From Hofstenia miamia (lineage: Eukaryota > Xenacoelomorpha > Acoela), in contig SCFE01000113.1 of the NCBI GenBank assembly GCA_004352715.1, forward strand, positions 920,403 to 984,402: a DNA stretch of 64,000 bases, written 5' to 3'. Under the pieces are notes generated by a model. It saw only the letters and a program-made list of their open reading frames with translations. It was not told where the DNA came from and searched no databases. The position numbers were made by a program, and so were the translations under genes. Below, in pieces: positions 21,251-32,830 of the stretch (the stretch's first letter is position 1; each line of letters opens with the position of its first letter).

Positions 21251-22603
21251 TGTAGCATCACCCAAAAAGGAATAAGCTGCAAATGGAAGATTAACATCGA
21301 ATGATTACAGTGATTAAATATAATCAGAAATATGATTGTAAAATTTAGTTAATTATCTCATTCATTTTGTAAGATGCAACCAAGTTACAATATTGTGCAT
21401 TTTGAGAGAAACACCATAGCCAATTAAGTACTATTTGACAAATTGTAACAAGCAAAATTATGCTTACATAAGAACAGCCATATTGGCAGAAGATTTATTT
21501 GAAATTCAAAATCAGCAGGTACTTTACAATTTTTAAATAAATAGCTTAGAATTTAAGAGAAATTTGATGAACAATAAATTCTTCGGAGTTTATTTTATTT
21601 TTCATTCTTCATTTATCTGGTTTGATATTTAATAAAATGTTCAGCTAAGCAAGTTGTGTCGAGTAGTGGCTGGATTCCATCACGGGATCAATTCAAAGGG
21701 TCCTTGTGCCAGTCATGAAACCGCACTTATGTTATGGTTAGGAGTTTTTCGATTCTTGCTTAGTCTGACTATCAATCTATACATGTACAAATTAATAGAT
21801 GCTTGAAATGGCTGGATAGCCAAACTCTAGGAATATTTATCTATTGTTAATAGTAGGAGACTTGACTATAATCAACTGAATAAATGACTTTACATNNNNN
21901 NNNNNNNNNNNNNNNNNNNNNNNNNNNNNNNNNNNNNNNNNNNNNNNNNNNNNNNNNNNNNNNNNNNNNNNNNNNNNNNNNNNNNNNNNNNNNNNNNNNN
22001 NNNNNNNNNNNNNNNNNNNNNNNNNNNNNNNNNNNNNNNNNNNNNNNNNNNNNNNNNNNNNNNNNNNNNNNNNNNNNNNNNNNNNNNNNNNNNNNNNNNN
22101 NNNNNNNNNNNNNNNNNNNNNNNNNNNNNNNNNNNNNNAAAGCCAGTAATTTTATGGTAATGGCTACTTTAATATTATTTAAATGCAGTTAGTGTCGACA
22201 CCCAGTTGCTTTACTTAATCAAACCAACAAACACTTTACAAAATTGAGTTTAAGTCAGTTACAACTTGACATGAGTACATGCACTGAGCTAAGGTAGGGT
22301 ACACATAATTAGTCATTGTTGAGCTGAGACGGTGCAGTGGATTTGGTCAATCATTCATGAAGGAGAAGAACTGTGATGTGGAGATCAGCTTTGGGCAGTA
22401 GCCCACAGATGATTCGAAGAGGAAATGTCACATGGCTTCGTCACCTAAATAGTGATGATTAGTACTCGATTAATCTAACTAGTTAAGTAGAGAGGAAAAG
22501 CTTGGCGGTTCACCAACGTAGTAACTCCTCACCCACAATTTTACTGAGTGGTAGTTATTAGCAATAATACACAGTGCAAATAGGCCAGGTGGAGGATGTT
22601 ACA
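21251..22603 (+). repeat. Solo LTR (J) nested in LTR G
   Basis: Starts TGTAGCATCACCC, ends GGTGGAGGATGTTACA, plus orientation. Flanked by ATAT on both sides (21247-21250, 22604-22607). It contains a 243-N gap at 21896-22138; by alignment with LTR F the true missing sequence is only about 52 bp. F and J belong to the same subfamily in opposite orientation. Confidence 0.82.
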
Positions 22604-22991
22604 ATATCATATTAGCTAATCAAACTGTAATAAGAAACAAGTGTAAGAACCCCAAAGAAATTTCTTTATCAATTGTTACAATGCATTTTACTCTATATAT
22701 AGTTAATTCAAAAAAGTACCTGTTGATATCAAATTTCAAACTGTTTGTCTGCCAAGATGGCTATAAATAATGGAAGCAAATTCACCCCCTTCATTTCACC
22801 AAATTAGTAGAATCAACAGATACTAATTATAATCATTTTCACTGATATTTCTTGGTTGCATAATCCAAACTAATCTAAGTTGATAATAAATTTTTATGAT
22901 ATATTTTTTAATCAAATTTTAAATTTGATCTTAATTTCTTTCCACTGGCTATCTTTTATTAGCAGCTTGATTCATGTTGGATGATGCTACA

Positions 22992-23559
22992 ACATTGCTT
23001 TATAACATGTATTCAGGGTCCTATAGTTGTTTATACTTAGGACTATTTATATGTAATGTACATAAGAAGTGAAAGCAGCCAGGTTGCCTTATTTTCATTT
23101 ATCACTGTTTCTAATAACAAGAGCAATAAATGTACAAAATTATTAGGGGTAAGCAACATGGGAATACATCACATCACACAACATAAACAAACAATCACTG
23201 AGAGAGCTTCATGAGTCATAGCCATTTGCATAGTAGCTGTTGATCACAGCTGTATACCACTACTTCTTGATTTCATGATTCTGCTTCAGGTTTCAACCCT
23301 GTCATCTACTGCTGTTGATGATCTAAATGAAAGTTGGTTAATTATTTAGAAGCAATATAGTTGTGAGGTAGATAATTACTTAATTAATTGTAATAACTTG
23401 GAATGCAGTGATGAGTTGGAATCACACTAGTCACAGTGAAATACAAATTCACTAAGGAAAGTAATAGCAAAAGCTAATTATTTTCAATCTCTAACAAGTT
23501 GGGATTCTATAATATTCCTATGAATATTAAAAAAAAGTAAGCAAAAATTTTAACTTTTA
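22992..23559. other. No recognisable gene
   Basis: AT-rich sequence between the LTR nest and the polymerase relic. I see no supported ORF, LTR block or repeat. Confidence 0.5.
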
Positions 23560-26450
23560 ACAATGTATGGGAGTGTTATCAGCATGGATGCATAAATTGC
23601 CCAAAGTACCTGCCAGACAAGGAGTTGCCTTTAAAACTAGTAAGTTTCATGGGAAAATACAAAGGTGCAGCTTGTAATGGCTGTAATCTAATGACTCAAA
23701 CAAGAGAATGCCTTTTGTACCTTTTTATTTTCATATTTATTCATTATATGATTCACATTTGTTTTTCAATGATTTATTGAATTGTAAAAACCCTTATGTA
23801 AAACTAAAAAGAATATATTTCTGTACAATATGGTTGTATAAGATTTTTGGATTCATACAGATTTCTTGCACCATCATTAAAAATTTAGCAAATAATCTTG
23901 GTGGAAACCCATTCTAGAGAAATATTTTGGTAAATATAAAATTAGCATATCCATATGTGTTTTTTTGATAGTAGTGAATGTTATGAAAAACTTCTTACAA
24001 AAATGAACATTATTTTTAAACTCTAACACATAGACTCCAAATGAAAATGAAATAGAAAGAACTAATTACAGAGTATGATGTTAAAACTGGAAAGGAATTG
24101 ACAATATATTTAAAAGTTGGTGCCTCATTACTATTAGATATTTTTGAAAATTTTATTTAAACTTGGTAAAGAAAAATATGGAGTAAAACCATGTTATACA
24201 TACTCATTATCTTGATATACTTGGCAATGTGGATTGAAATTCACAAATGTTAACTTAGATTATTTTAAGGATCCTGATCTTGTACTTTCAATTGAACAAA
24301 ATATTTGGCATGGCATTAGTTCTGTAATAGGAGATAGATATATTAAATCAACAGATAAAAATAAAATTTTGTAAATTAATGCAAAGAATTTATATGGATG
24401 GGCAATAAAGCAAAGCCTTACTTTTAGTGATTTTATGTTCCTAGAAGTAAATGGGAATCTAATTGAGAAAATAATTGGAATTTCTGACAGCAGTCCAAAT
24501 GGATATTGTGGCATAACTACATTTATAAAACTTTTCATTAATTCAGTTATTACAATTCAATATTAATTTTACAAATTTATTTCAATTGTAATTTGCCATA
24601 GTGAAATAGTGCTATTTATATTTTAGTTTAAATTTTTGCTAAATTTGAAATGCTGTAAAATTGTAGGAAAAACTTTTTACCCACCAGCTTTTTGCCTATA
24701 TTTTTGATGCTATGATTTGTTTATTGATACCAGTAAATTTTTGTATGTATATTAAAGTATTGTTCATTTATTTTCTATTTGATATATTCTCAGTAAATTC
24801 ATGTCACTTTTATTTTCTTTGACTTCATTATTTATTAAAAAGTTTGTTTCTAACTTCTCAACTGCATCATTAAAGGGCACCCAGACCACAGACAAGTTGA
24901 CTGGCAGGTCCCTTTAACTAGGTTAGGTGTATGGCTAGGGCCTTTGTACTGCTTGTCATTTGTAATGAAAATTGGTATTATTGCTTTCACCTAAATTGCA
25001 CAAGACAAGAGATGCACTGAGCTTAGGTAATTTTACTTAGCACTTAGGTTCACCACTTCCACTCAAGAGTTAGGGCTTCTTATTTTTTAGTCTAATCAGT
25101 GCTCTAGTCTTTCACAACTCTTCTAGAACATTATCTGTATCAGGTCTGCTGAGTATGGCCACTCTTCCCTAACATGATCTCCTGTTTACTTTTAACTTTT
25201 ATTACATTAGGGTATACTAGCAGGAGGAGTTAGTTAATTATTTGTAGCATCAATCCATCCATGCATCAACTTGAAACCCTCAATATGATAGATTAGTAGG
25301 AAAGTATGCTGAATTCTCACTGATGCCACAATATTGCATTGAGTGTAACTTATCCTAAAAAATTGAAAATACAACAAAAAGAATTTCATTTTGTCCAGTT
25401 AAAAGAGAGGTAGACCCTTCTGAATATAGTGACCATCAAAATGAAATTGTTTTTGAAAGTACTTTCACTTATGCACCAAAACTTATTTGTGATCAATATG
25501 ATAAAAAATTGTATTTTTGTTATTACAGGTTATTGAAGTTTTATCTACAAATGGGTATGGAAATTTCTTGTGTGCATAGAGTAATTTCATTTAAAAAGAA
25601 GAAAGTGTTGGGAGCATATATTTATCAAAACACCAATATGAAATCTAAAAGAAAGGAGTTTTGGAAAAGATTTTTACAAATCTTTAAACAATGCTTTCTT
25701 TGGAAAAACTTGTGAAAATATTAGAGGAGTGATTAATTTAAAAATATTCAATAAAACTGAGACTACTGACAAATTTATTAAGGAAAATACAAATGAGAAT
25801 TTAAAACACATTTTAAATTTGATGATTTTCTGATATATCATTACTTTCAATCTAAAGTATAGTTTAAAAACCCATATATATATCTTAGATTTTCATTATT
25901 AGAACTATCAAAGCTCTTAATATATTAATCATATTATGATGTCTTGCAACCAGTTTTTGGTGAAAATAATATAAGTCTAAACTACACAGGTACAGACAGT
26001 TTTATTTTTAATTTAAAAACAAAAGATATAGTTCACGATTTGAAAACTTTCACTACAATTATGAATTATTTAATTTCAGTTATTTTGATAAAGATCATGA
26101 ATTATTTAGTGATCAACTTAAAAAGATACGTGGATATTCTAAAATTAATATGCCTGAAAATATATATTTAGATCAATTCATTGCTTGGAGGAGCAAAATG
26201 TATTCATATCAAGCAAAAGTACTTTGATGGGAATAACAAAACTTGAAAAGAAAAATTAACAATTGAAGAATATAGAAATTGTTGAAGTTAGTGTTGCCAA
26301 ACGCAAAATAAAAAACATAAAATTAGTTTAATTAACACAGAAAAAACATTATACCATTTGATGTTAAAAATAATACTAAATACTTCAGAAAGTATTTCAT
26401 ACGGATTTGTTTAAATAATTTTTATGTATTTGTGACATTTATAAATACTA
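23560..26450 (+). pseudogene. Decayed protein-primed DNA polymerase B of Maverick/Polinton type
   Basis: Family-B polymerase that would replicate a large self-synthesising DNA transposon. In order: a Cys-rich HFTGKYRGA-like word and a CNGCNL word (23640-23690), FVPFYFHIYSLYDSHLF (23710-23765), FGFIQISCTIIKNLANNL (23848-23900), IEQNIWHGIS (24290-24320), INAKNLYGWAIKQSL (24375-24420, the family's DANNLYGWAMSQ box), SPNGY (24490-24506), then after an insertion CNLSYPKKL (25342-25368), PVKREVDPSEY (25397-25430), YYRLLKFYLQMG...VHRVISF (25520-25590), FFGKTCENIRG-like (25690-25730), YTGTDSFIF (25979-26005), WRSKMYS (26190-26205). These are the palm, KxxxNSxYG-like and C motifs. Motif C lacks its first catalytic Asp (GTDS for DTDS). 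Many frameshifts and stops. No Polinton integrase, capsid or ATPase is seen nearby. Confidence 0.85.
24507..25330 (+). mobile_element. Solo-LTR-like insertion (824 bp) inside the polymerase relic
   Basis: Begins TGTGGCAT and ends ATGCCACA (8-bp perfect terminal inverted repeat, TG...CA ends) and is flanked by ATAT on both sides (24503-24506, 25331-25334). Removing it joins the polymerase words GY and CIECNLSYP in one frame. The 4-bp duplication is the same size as for the Gypsy LTRs here, but internal similarity to them is weak; only short words (TTAGGTGTATGGCTAGGG) recall them. No protein is coded. Confidence 0.7.
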
Positions 26451-26670
26451 AGCTGCAAAGTATTGGGTAAATTTTTGAAAAATAAGTTTGGGGCTGCTGT
26501 ATTTGGGTCAAATTGAATTGGATGTCAAATATTTTAGAAATATTACATAGAATTTTTGAAAAAATTGAATGGCTGTATTTTATCATACACTTGACTGTAA
26601 AATAAATAAAACAAGTGCAAGAAATTATAAAAAATGCATCATTTTTGAGGTGCTGTGAGTAGTATAGTTT

Positions 26671-26810
26671 GGGCGAGAGGAGGTGCCACTTTTTTCTGAT
26701 TGGTCGAGAGGGGGGCGAGAGGAGGTGCCACTTTTTTGTGATTGGTCGAGAGGGTTGGCCTTTGACCTGAGGCGTCGTGGATATTGGCGGGGGGTGTTTT
26801 ACTGACGTCA
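26671..26810. promoter_or_regulatory. GC-rich promoter-like patch: duplicated 42-bp CCAAT unit, E2F-like site, CRE
   Basis: Two near-identical 41-bp units start at 26671 and 26713 (period 42, one difference), each with an inverted CCAAT box (GATTGGTC). They are followed by ATTGGCGGGG (E2F-like core, about 26784-26793) and a perfect CRE palindrome TGACGTCA (26803-26810). CpG is abundant, unlike the surroundings. The next sequence is a T run and a 1000-N gap, so the transcript it might serve is not visible. Direction unknown. Confidence 0.5.
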
Positions 26811-26887
26811 TGCATGTACTTTTACCAGTTTTTGTGTTATTTATGTGGCCTAATTTAGTTTCCCACATTAACTTACATTTTTTTTTT

Positions 26888-27887
26888 NNNNNNNNNNNNN
26901 NNNNNNNNNNNNNNNNNNNNNNNNNNNNNNNNNNNNNNNNNNNNNNNNNNNNNNNNNNNNNNNNNNNNNNNNNNNNNNNNNNNNNNNNNNNNNNNNNNNN
27001 NNNNNNNNNNNNNNNNNNNNNNNNNNNNNNNNNNNNNNNNNNNNNNNNNNNNNNNNNNNNNNNNNNNNNNNNNNNNNNNNNNNNNNNNNNNNNNNNNNNN
27101 NNNNNNNNNNNNNNNNNNNNNNNNNNNNNNNNNNNNNNNNNNNNNNNNNNNNNNNNNNNNNNNNNNNNNNNNNNNNNNNNNNNNNNNNNNNNNNNNNNNN
27201 NNNNNNNNNNNNNNNNNNNNNNNNNNNNNNNNNNNNNNNNNNNNNNNNNNNNNNNNNNNNNNNNNNNNNNNNNNNNNNNNNNNNNNNNNNNNNNNNNNNN
27301 NNNNNNNNNNNNNNNNNNNNNNNNNNNNNNNNNNNNNNNNNNNNNNNNNNNNNNNNNNNNNNNNNNNNNNNNNNNNNNNNNNNNNNNNNNNNNNNNNNNN
27401 NNNNNNNNNNNNNNNNNNNNNNNNNNNNNNNNNNNNNNNNNNNNNNNNNNNNNNNNNNNNNNNNNNNNNNNNNNNNNNNNNNNNNNNNNNNNNNNNNNNN
27501 NNNNNNNNNNNNNNNNNNNNNNNNNNNNNNNNNNNNNNNNNNNNNNNNNNNNNNNNNNNNNNNNNNNNNNNNNNNNNNNNNNNNNNNNNNNNNNNNNNNN
27601 NNNNNNNNNNNNNNNNNNNNNNNNNNNNNNNNNNNNNNNNNNNNNNNNNNNNNNNNNNNNNNNNNNNNNNNNNNNNNNNNNNNNNNNNNNNNNNNNNNNN
27701 NNNNNNNNNNNNNNNNNNNNNNNNNNNNNNNNNNNNNNNNNNNNNNNNNNNNNNNNNNNNNNNNNNNNNNNNNNNNNNNNNNNNNNNNNNNNNNNNNNNN
27801 NNNNNNNNNNNNNNNNNNNNNNNNNNNNNNNNNNNNNNNNNNNNNNNNNNNNNNNNNNNNNNNNNNNNNNNNNNNNNNNNNNNNNNN
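26888..27887. other. Assembly gap, exactly 1000 N
   Basis: A placeholder-size gap just after a promoter-like GC-rich patch and an oligo-T run. Any ORF crossing it is meaningless. Confidence 0.95.
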
Positions 27888-28042
27888 ATTTAGTCAAACC
27901 ATTGTCAAGAACTGAAGAAACTTAAAATAGCAATAGTTCAAAGTTTCATATACGTATCAGCGGCAAGAATTTGAAGATGCCGGTAAAATTACCAGCAAAT
28001 ATTTTTATCCAAGATTATCCGATCAGTGATGAAAACTAAAGA

Positions 28043-28050
28043 TTTATATA

Positions 28051-28113
<63 letters not shown>

Positions 28114-28141
28114 ATATATATTAAAAATATATATATATATT
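28043..28141. repeat. (TA)n microsatellite
   Basis: About 100 bp of nearly pure TA dinucleotide. A shorter run is at 28391-28414. Confidence 0.95.
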
Positions 28142-28414
28142 TGTTACAGTAAGATTGTGAAATTAGGAGTTTTGTGAAATCACTAAAATTCAGTGAATTT
28201 GTGAAATTGGTATTTCACTTATCTAACTTTATAAAAACATTAAAATACACAGATACCTCATGTATTTATTGGAAAAACACTAAACCTAATTCTAACCCCA
28301 ACACCAACTCCTCAAACTTAGTTGTTTTATGAAATTTTCAAGTGAAATAGCAATTTCACAAATTCACTAAAATCTTGAGATTTCCTGAAATTATATATAT
28401 ATATATATATATAT

Positions 28415-31274
28415 TGTAGCACCAGTTCCTGGAAATATGGCAATCGTCATCCATTACAAAATATTGGGCAAAACTTCCAGAAAACCATGTGACGTCATTT
28501 GTTTATCATTTAAATTTTGTTAGGCTCATGTGATAGTTCTGCTACCTGCCGTGTGTTTACATTCATTTGAAATTTTCAAATTAGGGAAAAGCCTGTCCAC
28601 GTAAGCAATAAAACTTGCGGTTTAGTCTAAATTAGTTGCATTTTTCTTTTCTCTCAAATTATCACTGATTTCATTATGAGAACCTAAATTCGTTTAATAT
28701 CAAGGAATAGTTGGGGTTGGCCTGAGGCAGTAAAAGTGTTTGAGCTTTGCGATCTACGCTCAGTTCTTCCATGAACAATTCTGATGGCATTCATTCTCAT
28801 TTTTTATCATTTACTTTTATTCATTAGCTGTGAAGATCTGTGCTGGCAAAAGCCATATTGTGTTTAAGCTAAACTCTATTGAATTACAAATGTTTAATTT
28901 ACTACTCATATGTTTGATGCTTATTAGTTTAACTACCTCCCAGCTGATTATTAGTATTACTCCTACGCTAATGCATTTATGCTGTTTCCTTAACCATGTT
29001 TTCTGTTGGTGTTTGCAAACAGTTGTTAAATACGCTTCAAACTATATATGTTACTCATATTATACTTGGGGTGTCGCAAAAGTCTTGAGAATTCCTGACA
29101 TGACTCAGGAACCATTAGCAATCTTGCTGGCTGTCTTTCGACTGCACCGCCATCTGTCCACCGCAAACTAAACAGAGAGGCTTCACGACTGTTACCCCAT
29201 GTTCACAAAATAAGCCTCGTCAAAAACTTCATTTACCATATTGCTTAACATCCTCTGTATGTATAGGAGGTCTCCGCACAGTGACGAGCCCTCTAAGACG
29301 TTTGGCGTTACAAATTAACCGCCTCGTTGATACTGACTTACTACGGTTTGGGTGCTTTGCCTATAATGAATTTTTGTGTGGTCGAGGTTATTGTTTTAGT
29401 TGAAATTTTTCTAACATTTTAACTGCGCATTATTTGTTTTCCAATAATAAAATTTGCTACTGAGATATATTAGTCAGGCTCTTATAGTTAAATACAAATC
29501 TGAAATCCTACAATGCATATAAAAATGCAGAGTTGCAAGTGGATCAATTACTTAGATCAGTAAACGCCTATATTCTACAAATTAGTTTGTCAGTTAATGT
29601 TAGTAAAAAGTTAATGTGCAGTTACTTTTGGAGATAGTTGAAAAATAATTGTATCAATAATGTGTTTGTCCGCATTCTCTTACACAATTTTTAGAAACTT
29701 AAAAAACTTGCATTCATTCACAAACGCTTCGTAAATTAAAATGTTTTGTAAAATTTTAGAATAGCACTGCACAAAGAGATTTTGTGAACTACCGTAATCT
29801 TTTTGTTAACAAGTCTTATTATTTAATAAAATATATTTTTATGAAAATATGCCTCTAAAAGCATTCATATTTTATTTATTTATTTATGCTTCCATCCAAA
29901 TAAATGATTATAAGAATTGCAAAAGAGTAGACAAACAAATGAAAATCTCCCTACATTAATTAGCTTGTTTGCATTACACTGAATAACATTTTAAAAATAT
30001 ATCTCAAAAATGAATATTTTCAGTCAAGAAAACTAATGTTCACCGCTCTGATATTTTGACAATAACAGCCTTTACATTGAATGAAACTTTGAATGTTTGA
30101 GTGGCGATTGCTCTTGAAAAGATTTCTCAATTTTTTATGAACTTTAAGCAGCCTGAAGCATTTTGAAAATTTTTCATTATCCTATAAAAAAAATTTAACA
30201 ACTTATAGCTTAAAAATATTAACACTATGCTCAATCTGAAAGCACCACGTAATAGAGGAGTGTTTCCTATTTATTTCTACTTTTAATCCGTGATTTCTGA
30301 CTTTGTACGCGACTCGCCTCAAGTGATTTGTGATATCTTTGCATGTATCAAGAACTAGTCAAAGTATAGTATTGCTTCCATGGGCTCAAAACTCTATAAA
30401 TACATTATTATTAGGAATGGGGAGAATTTAAATCTTTTCCAGCAATTCGAAATTTTGAAAGAATACTTGTTAATATTTAGAACAAACTCAGCCAAAGCAA
30501 TTATGCTTTAGTAGAAATTTTCAACAATGCATTAAAACATATTTCCAAGAGACTTGTAAATGCCTCACGAATTGGAGTTTGCCAGGCTGTTTAGGGTTAA
30601 TGAATTTATCAAATAAAAAGTAAAAAATAAATAATTTATTTTCTAATAACTGAAAAACTTATATACGTTGACTTTGATCAACAGAAATTATTTTAATGGC
30701 AAGTGTGGACGCAATATTTAAAACTTAAATTTCCTTTATTATTCTTGATACTTAGTATAACACTACACACAAAGGTTCTGGTGGTTGACTCAAAATAAAA
30801 TTACTTCAACTTTGTCGCCTAAATTCCTTCATACGACATGTATGTGTAAATTCTGTAGCTCTATTTATTTCAGAGAATATAAATTGCTGTAATTGAAATC
30901 GAAACTGGCTAGTATCTCATATCATTATTAAGAATCGGAAAATGCTGTTTAAACCCTTACCTTAACCCTATATTTTGATAGATTTTGTGAATTGTTTCAG
31001 AGATATTAACCACTTCCAAATTCAAAGGCAGTCATTGTAAAAAATCTATATTCTCTGAAATATCAATGAAGATTAATAGAAAGTTAATTAAGGATCTTAC
31101 ATATACATTACGAATAAAAAATTTAACTGTCAAGCTGAAGTATTTTAAAATGTTTAAAACATCCCAATGGCTGGGAGTAACCTGATGCAAAATTATTTAC
31201 ATTCTAGTCTATTGTGCATGCCTAAAATACAATTACATATGATCGTTGCAATTTCGATGACGCAACAAGCTTTG
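28415..31274. other. Intergenic, no supported gene
   Basis: AT-rich. 28420-29400 is less AT-rich, with a second perfect TGACGTCA at 28490-28497 and an AATAAA at about 28606. An unsupported 113-codon frame at 28830 has no recognisable domain. I cannot assign this patch; it may be an old repeat or a 5' flank. The rest shows nothing. Confidence 0.5.
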
Positions 31275-32574
31275 TCATTTTCTGCAAAAAACTATACTAA
31301 GAAATTTGTCTCGAAATGGCTTTGTAGAAATCATGTAAAATATAAAATTCACAGAGCTGTTAACCAGATTGAAATGGTTTCCAATTGCGTATTGCAAATA
31401 TATATTTGCAATATCTTCTGGAGTTTCATTATCATTAAATGCGGAATATACCTTAGCCATACTTGATCCAGTGACAGAAGTAATAAATGTTGCAGAAATT
31501 AACAGAAGAACTAAAGTAACATTCACATCTAATTGCTGCCTATTTCTTTGTTTACTCCAAACATATAAGGCATGAATTATTACAAGATTTCCACTAAATA
31601 CGACAAATGCTGGCACGAAGAGCTTCAAACCATAATGCATACTATTTATATAAATGCCATAGAAGGGAAGATTTACAAGCGCTTTACAAAATCCATTATT
31701 TATTGAGAAATAATATCCATGCGGAATAGCTAGAATAGTCACTGTTATGGACAAAAGAATTCCAATATTTTTTGCATTTTTGACACTACAATGAGATTTA
31801 TAAAATATTGGGCATTTGATACAAACCACTCGTTCACATGTAAGCAACACAACAAACCAAGTTGCTCCTGAAGTTGTACACATGCTTATGAAGAATGCCA
31901 ATCTGCAAAATATGCTGTTCATATGCTGGATATTTATACCTAAAAGCAATAAAACTAAAGTGTTCAAGCAATCATATACATCACACTAAAAAATCAATAA
32001 TATTAAGACAAGTATGCATAGAAAAACTTTTAATATATCTTATTTAGGAATCTAATTAATGCTTATGATTGAGCATAAATATATTTTCGTGTTTTAGAAT
32101 TTCTAAATTTTGTAAATTGTGTGAAATAGGTTGCTCAATATTTATTAAGAAATAGAGCTTGCTGAGGAATCTGTAAATTGTAAATTGACATACTAAAGAA
32201 TACTGCATAAGTCTTGGAATTTCTGGATCTATTTGAAAACTATTACAAGCAATGACAAAAACAGTGTTTAAATTTTCAAGTCAAGTCTTTATTTTTAGTG
32301 TTTATAACATACCCATTGGTCGAAGTATGCCAGTTCTTATGCCAAAATTTGCACAGTTCATCCCATCCCAAAAGGCTAGTATTTGCATTAGCACTGTAAA
32401 TGAAGTTTTGTACTTCTTCTCCAGTTGACTGCATGTTATAAATGTGAAATTATTCAACACAATTCCAATTACCCCAATTGCACCATTGACTATGTTAAGA
32501 TAATTTGAAAGAATGAAATGAGGTTGCTCTTCTAAAGGAAGAAAACTAGTGTTAAAATTTTTTTCCATTTTCAA
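31275..32574 (-). CDS. Two-exon rhodopsin-like GPCR (308 aa), FMRFamide-receptor-like
   Basis: A seven-transmembrane peptide-receptor-like protein of the plasma membrane. Exon 1 is 32574-32313, exon 2 is 31939-31275, intron 32312-31940 (373 bp; GT donor GTATGT, AG acceptor TTTTAG, phase 1). Together 927 bp, 308 codons plus stop, with no lesion. TM1 about 26-48 with LNN (N1.50), TM2 about 58-76 with Asp70 (LAFWD), Cys99 at TM3 start pairing with Cys172, ERV at 123-125 in place of DRY, TM5 with Pro197, TM7 with NSSVNFIFY at 281-289 replacing NPxxY. N-glycosylation sequon NTS at 8-10. Unusual: TM4 lacks the standard Trp and TM6 lacks the CWxP Pro. Start chosen as the first Met in the open frame. 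The FMRFamide-type label rests on the GIxxxHMxxxFC pattern before TM3 and the NSSVNFIFY end; the ligand is not knowable from sequence. Confidence 0.85.
31940..32312 (-). other. Intron of the GPCR gene
   Basis: 373 bp, GTATGT donor and TTTTAG acceptor on the minus strand, AT-rich, phase 1. An upstream TTTTTTAG at 31986 would put a stop in frame, so the acceptor at 31940 is preferred. Confidence 0.8.
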
Positions 32575-32666
32575 TACAGAATATGTCTCTCACGCTTTAT
32601 ATTAAAAAATTTAGCTTTATTCTATTGGCTAAATTTTCTACAAGATTTAATCCAATATATTCTTCT

Positions 32667-32675
<9 letters not shown>

Positions 32676-32721
<46 letters not shown>

Positions 32722-32790
32722 TNNNNNNNNNNNNNNNNNNNNNNNNNNNNNNNNNNNNNNNNNNNNNNNNNNNNNNNNNNNNNNNNNNNN

Positions 32791-32816
<26 letters not shown>
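32676..32816. repeat. (TA)n microsatellite with 68-N gap, upstream of the GPCR
   Basis: TA dinucleotide run on both sides of a 68-N gap (32723-32790). It lies about 100 bp upstream of the GPCR start codon, so it may sit in the promoter or 5' UTR. Confidence 0.95.
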
Positions 32817-32821
<5 letters not shown>

Positions 32822-32830
32822 GCAAAAGTG

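Larger units (their letters stand above)
19413..22991 (-). repeat. Old LTR (G) carrying two nested solo LTRs
   Basis: Three collinear pieces of one LTR: 19413-19576, 20638-21250 and 22604-22991. Together they give about 1165 bp, the normal LTR length here. It begins TGTAGCATCCTC and ends TTGGATGATGCTACA (plus reading). The joins fall inside recognisable LTR words, and both insertions have 4-bp target duplications, so the three-layer history is readable. Confidence 0.8.

Noticed and set aside
26422-27897. Long frames crossing N runs (also 2948-4087, 26777-27925, 47375-48559, 47523-48599, 21884-22192)
   Set aside because: Most of their length is N; the flanking residues are short and without domain.
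28830-29171. 113-codon frame with hydrophobic segment, considered as a small secreted or membrane protein
   Set aside because: The hydrophobicity fits AT-rich T-runs, no domain, no splice or polyadenylation context; no support beyond being open.
31967-31987. Alternative GPCR splice acceptor at the TTTTTTAG near 31986
   Set aside because: With the phase-1 donor it brings an immediate in-frame stop; the acceptor at 31940 gives a clean frame and the family pattern before TM3.
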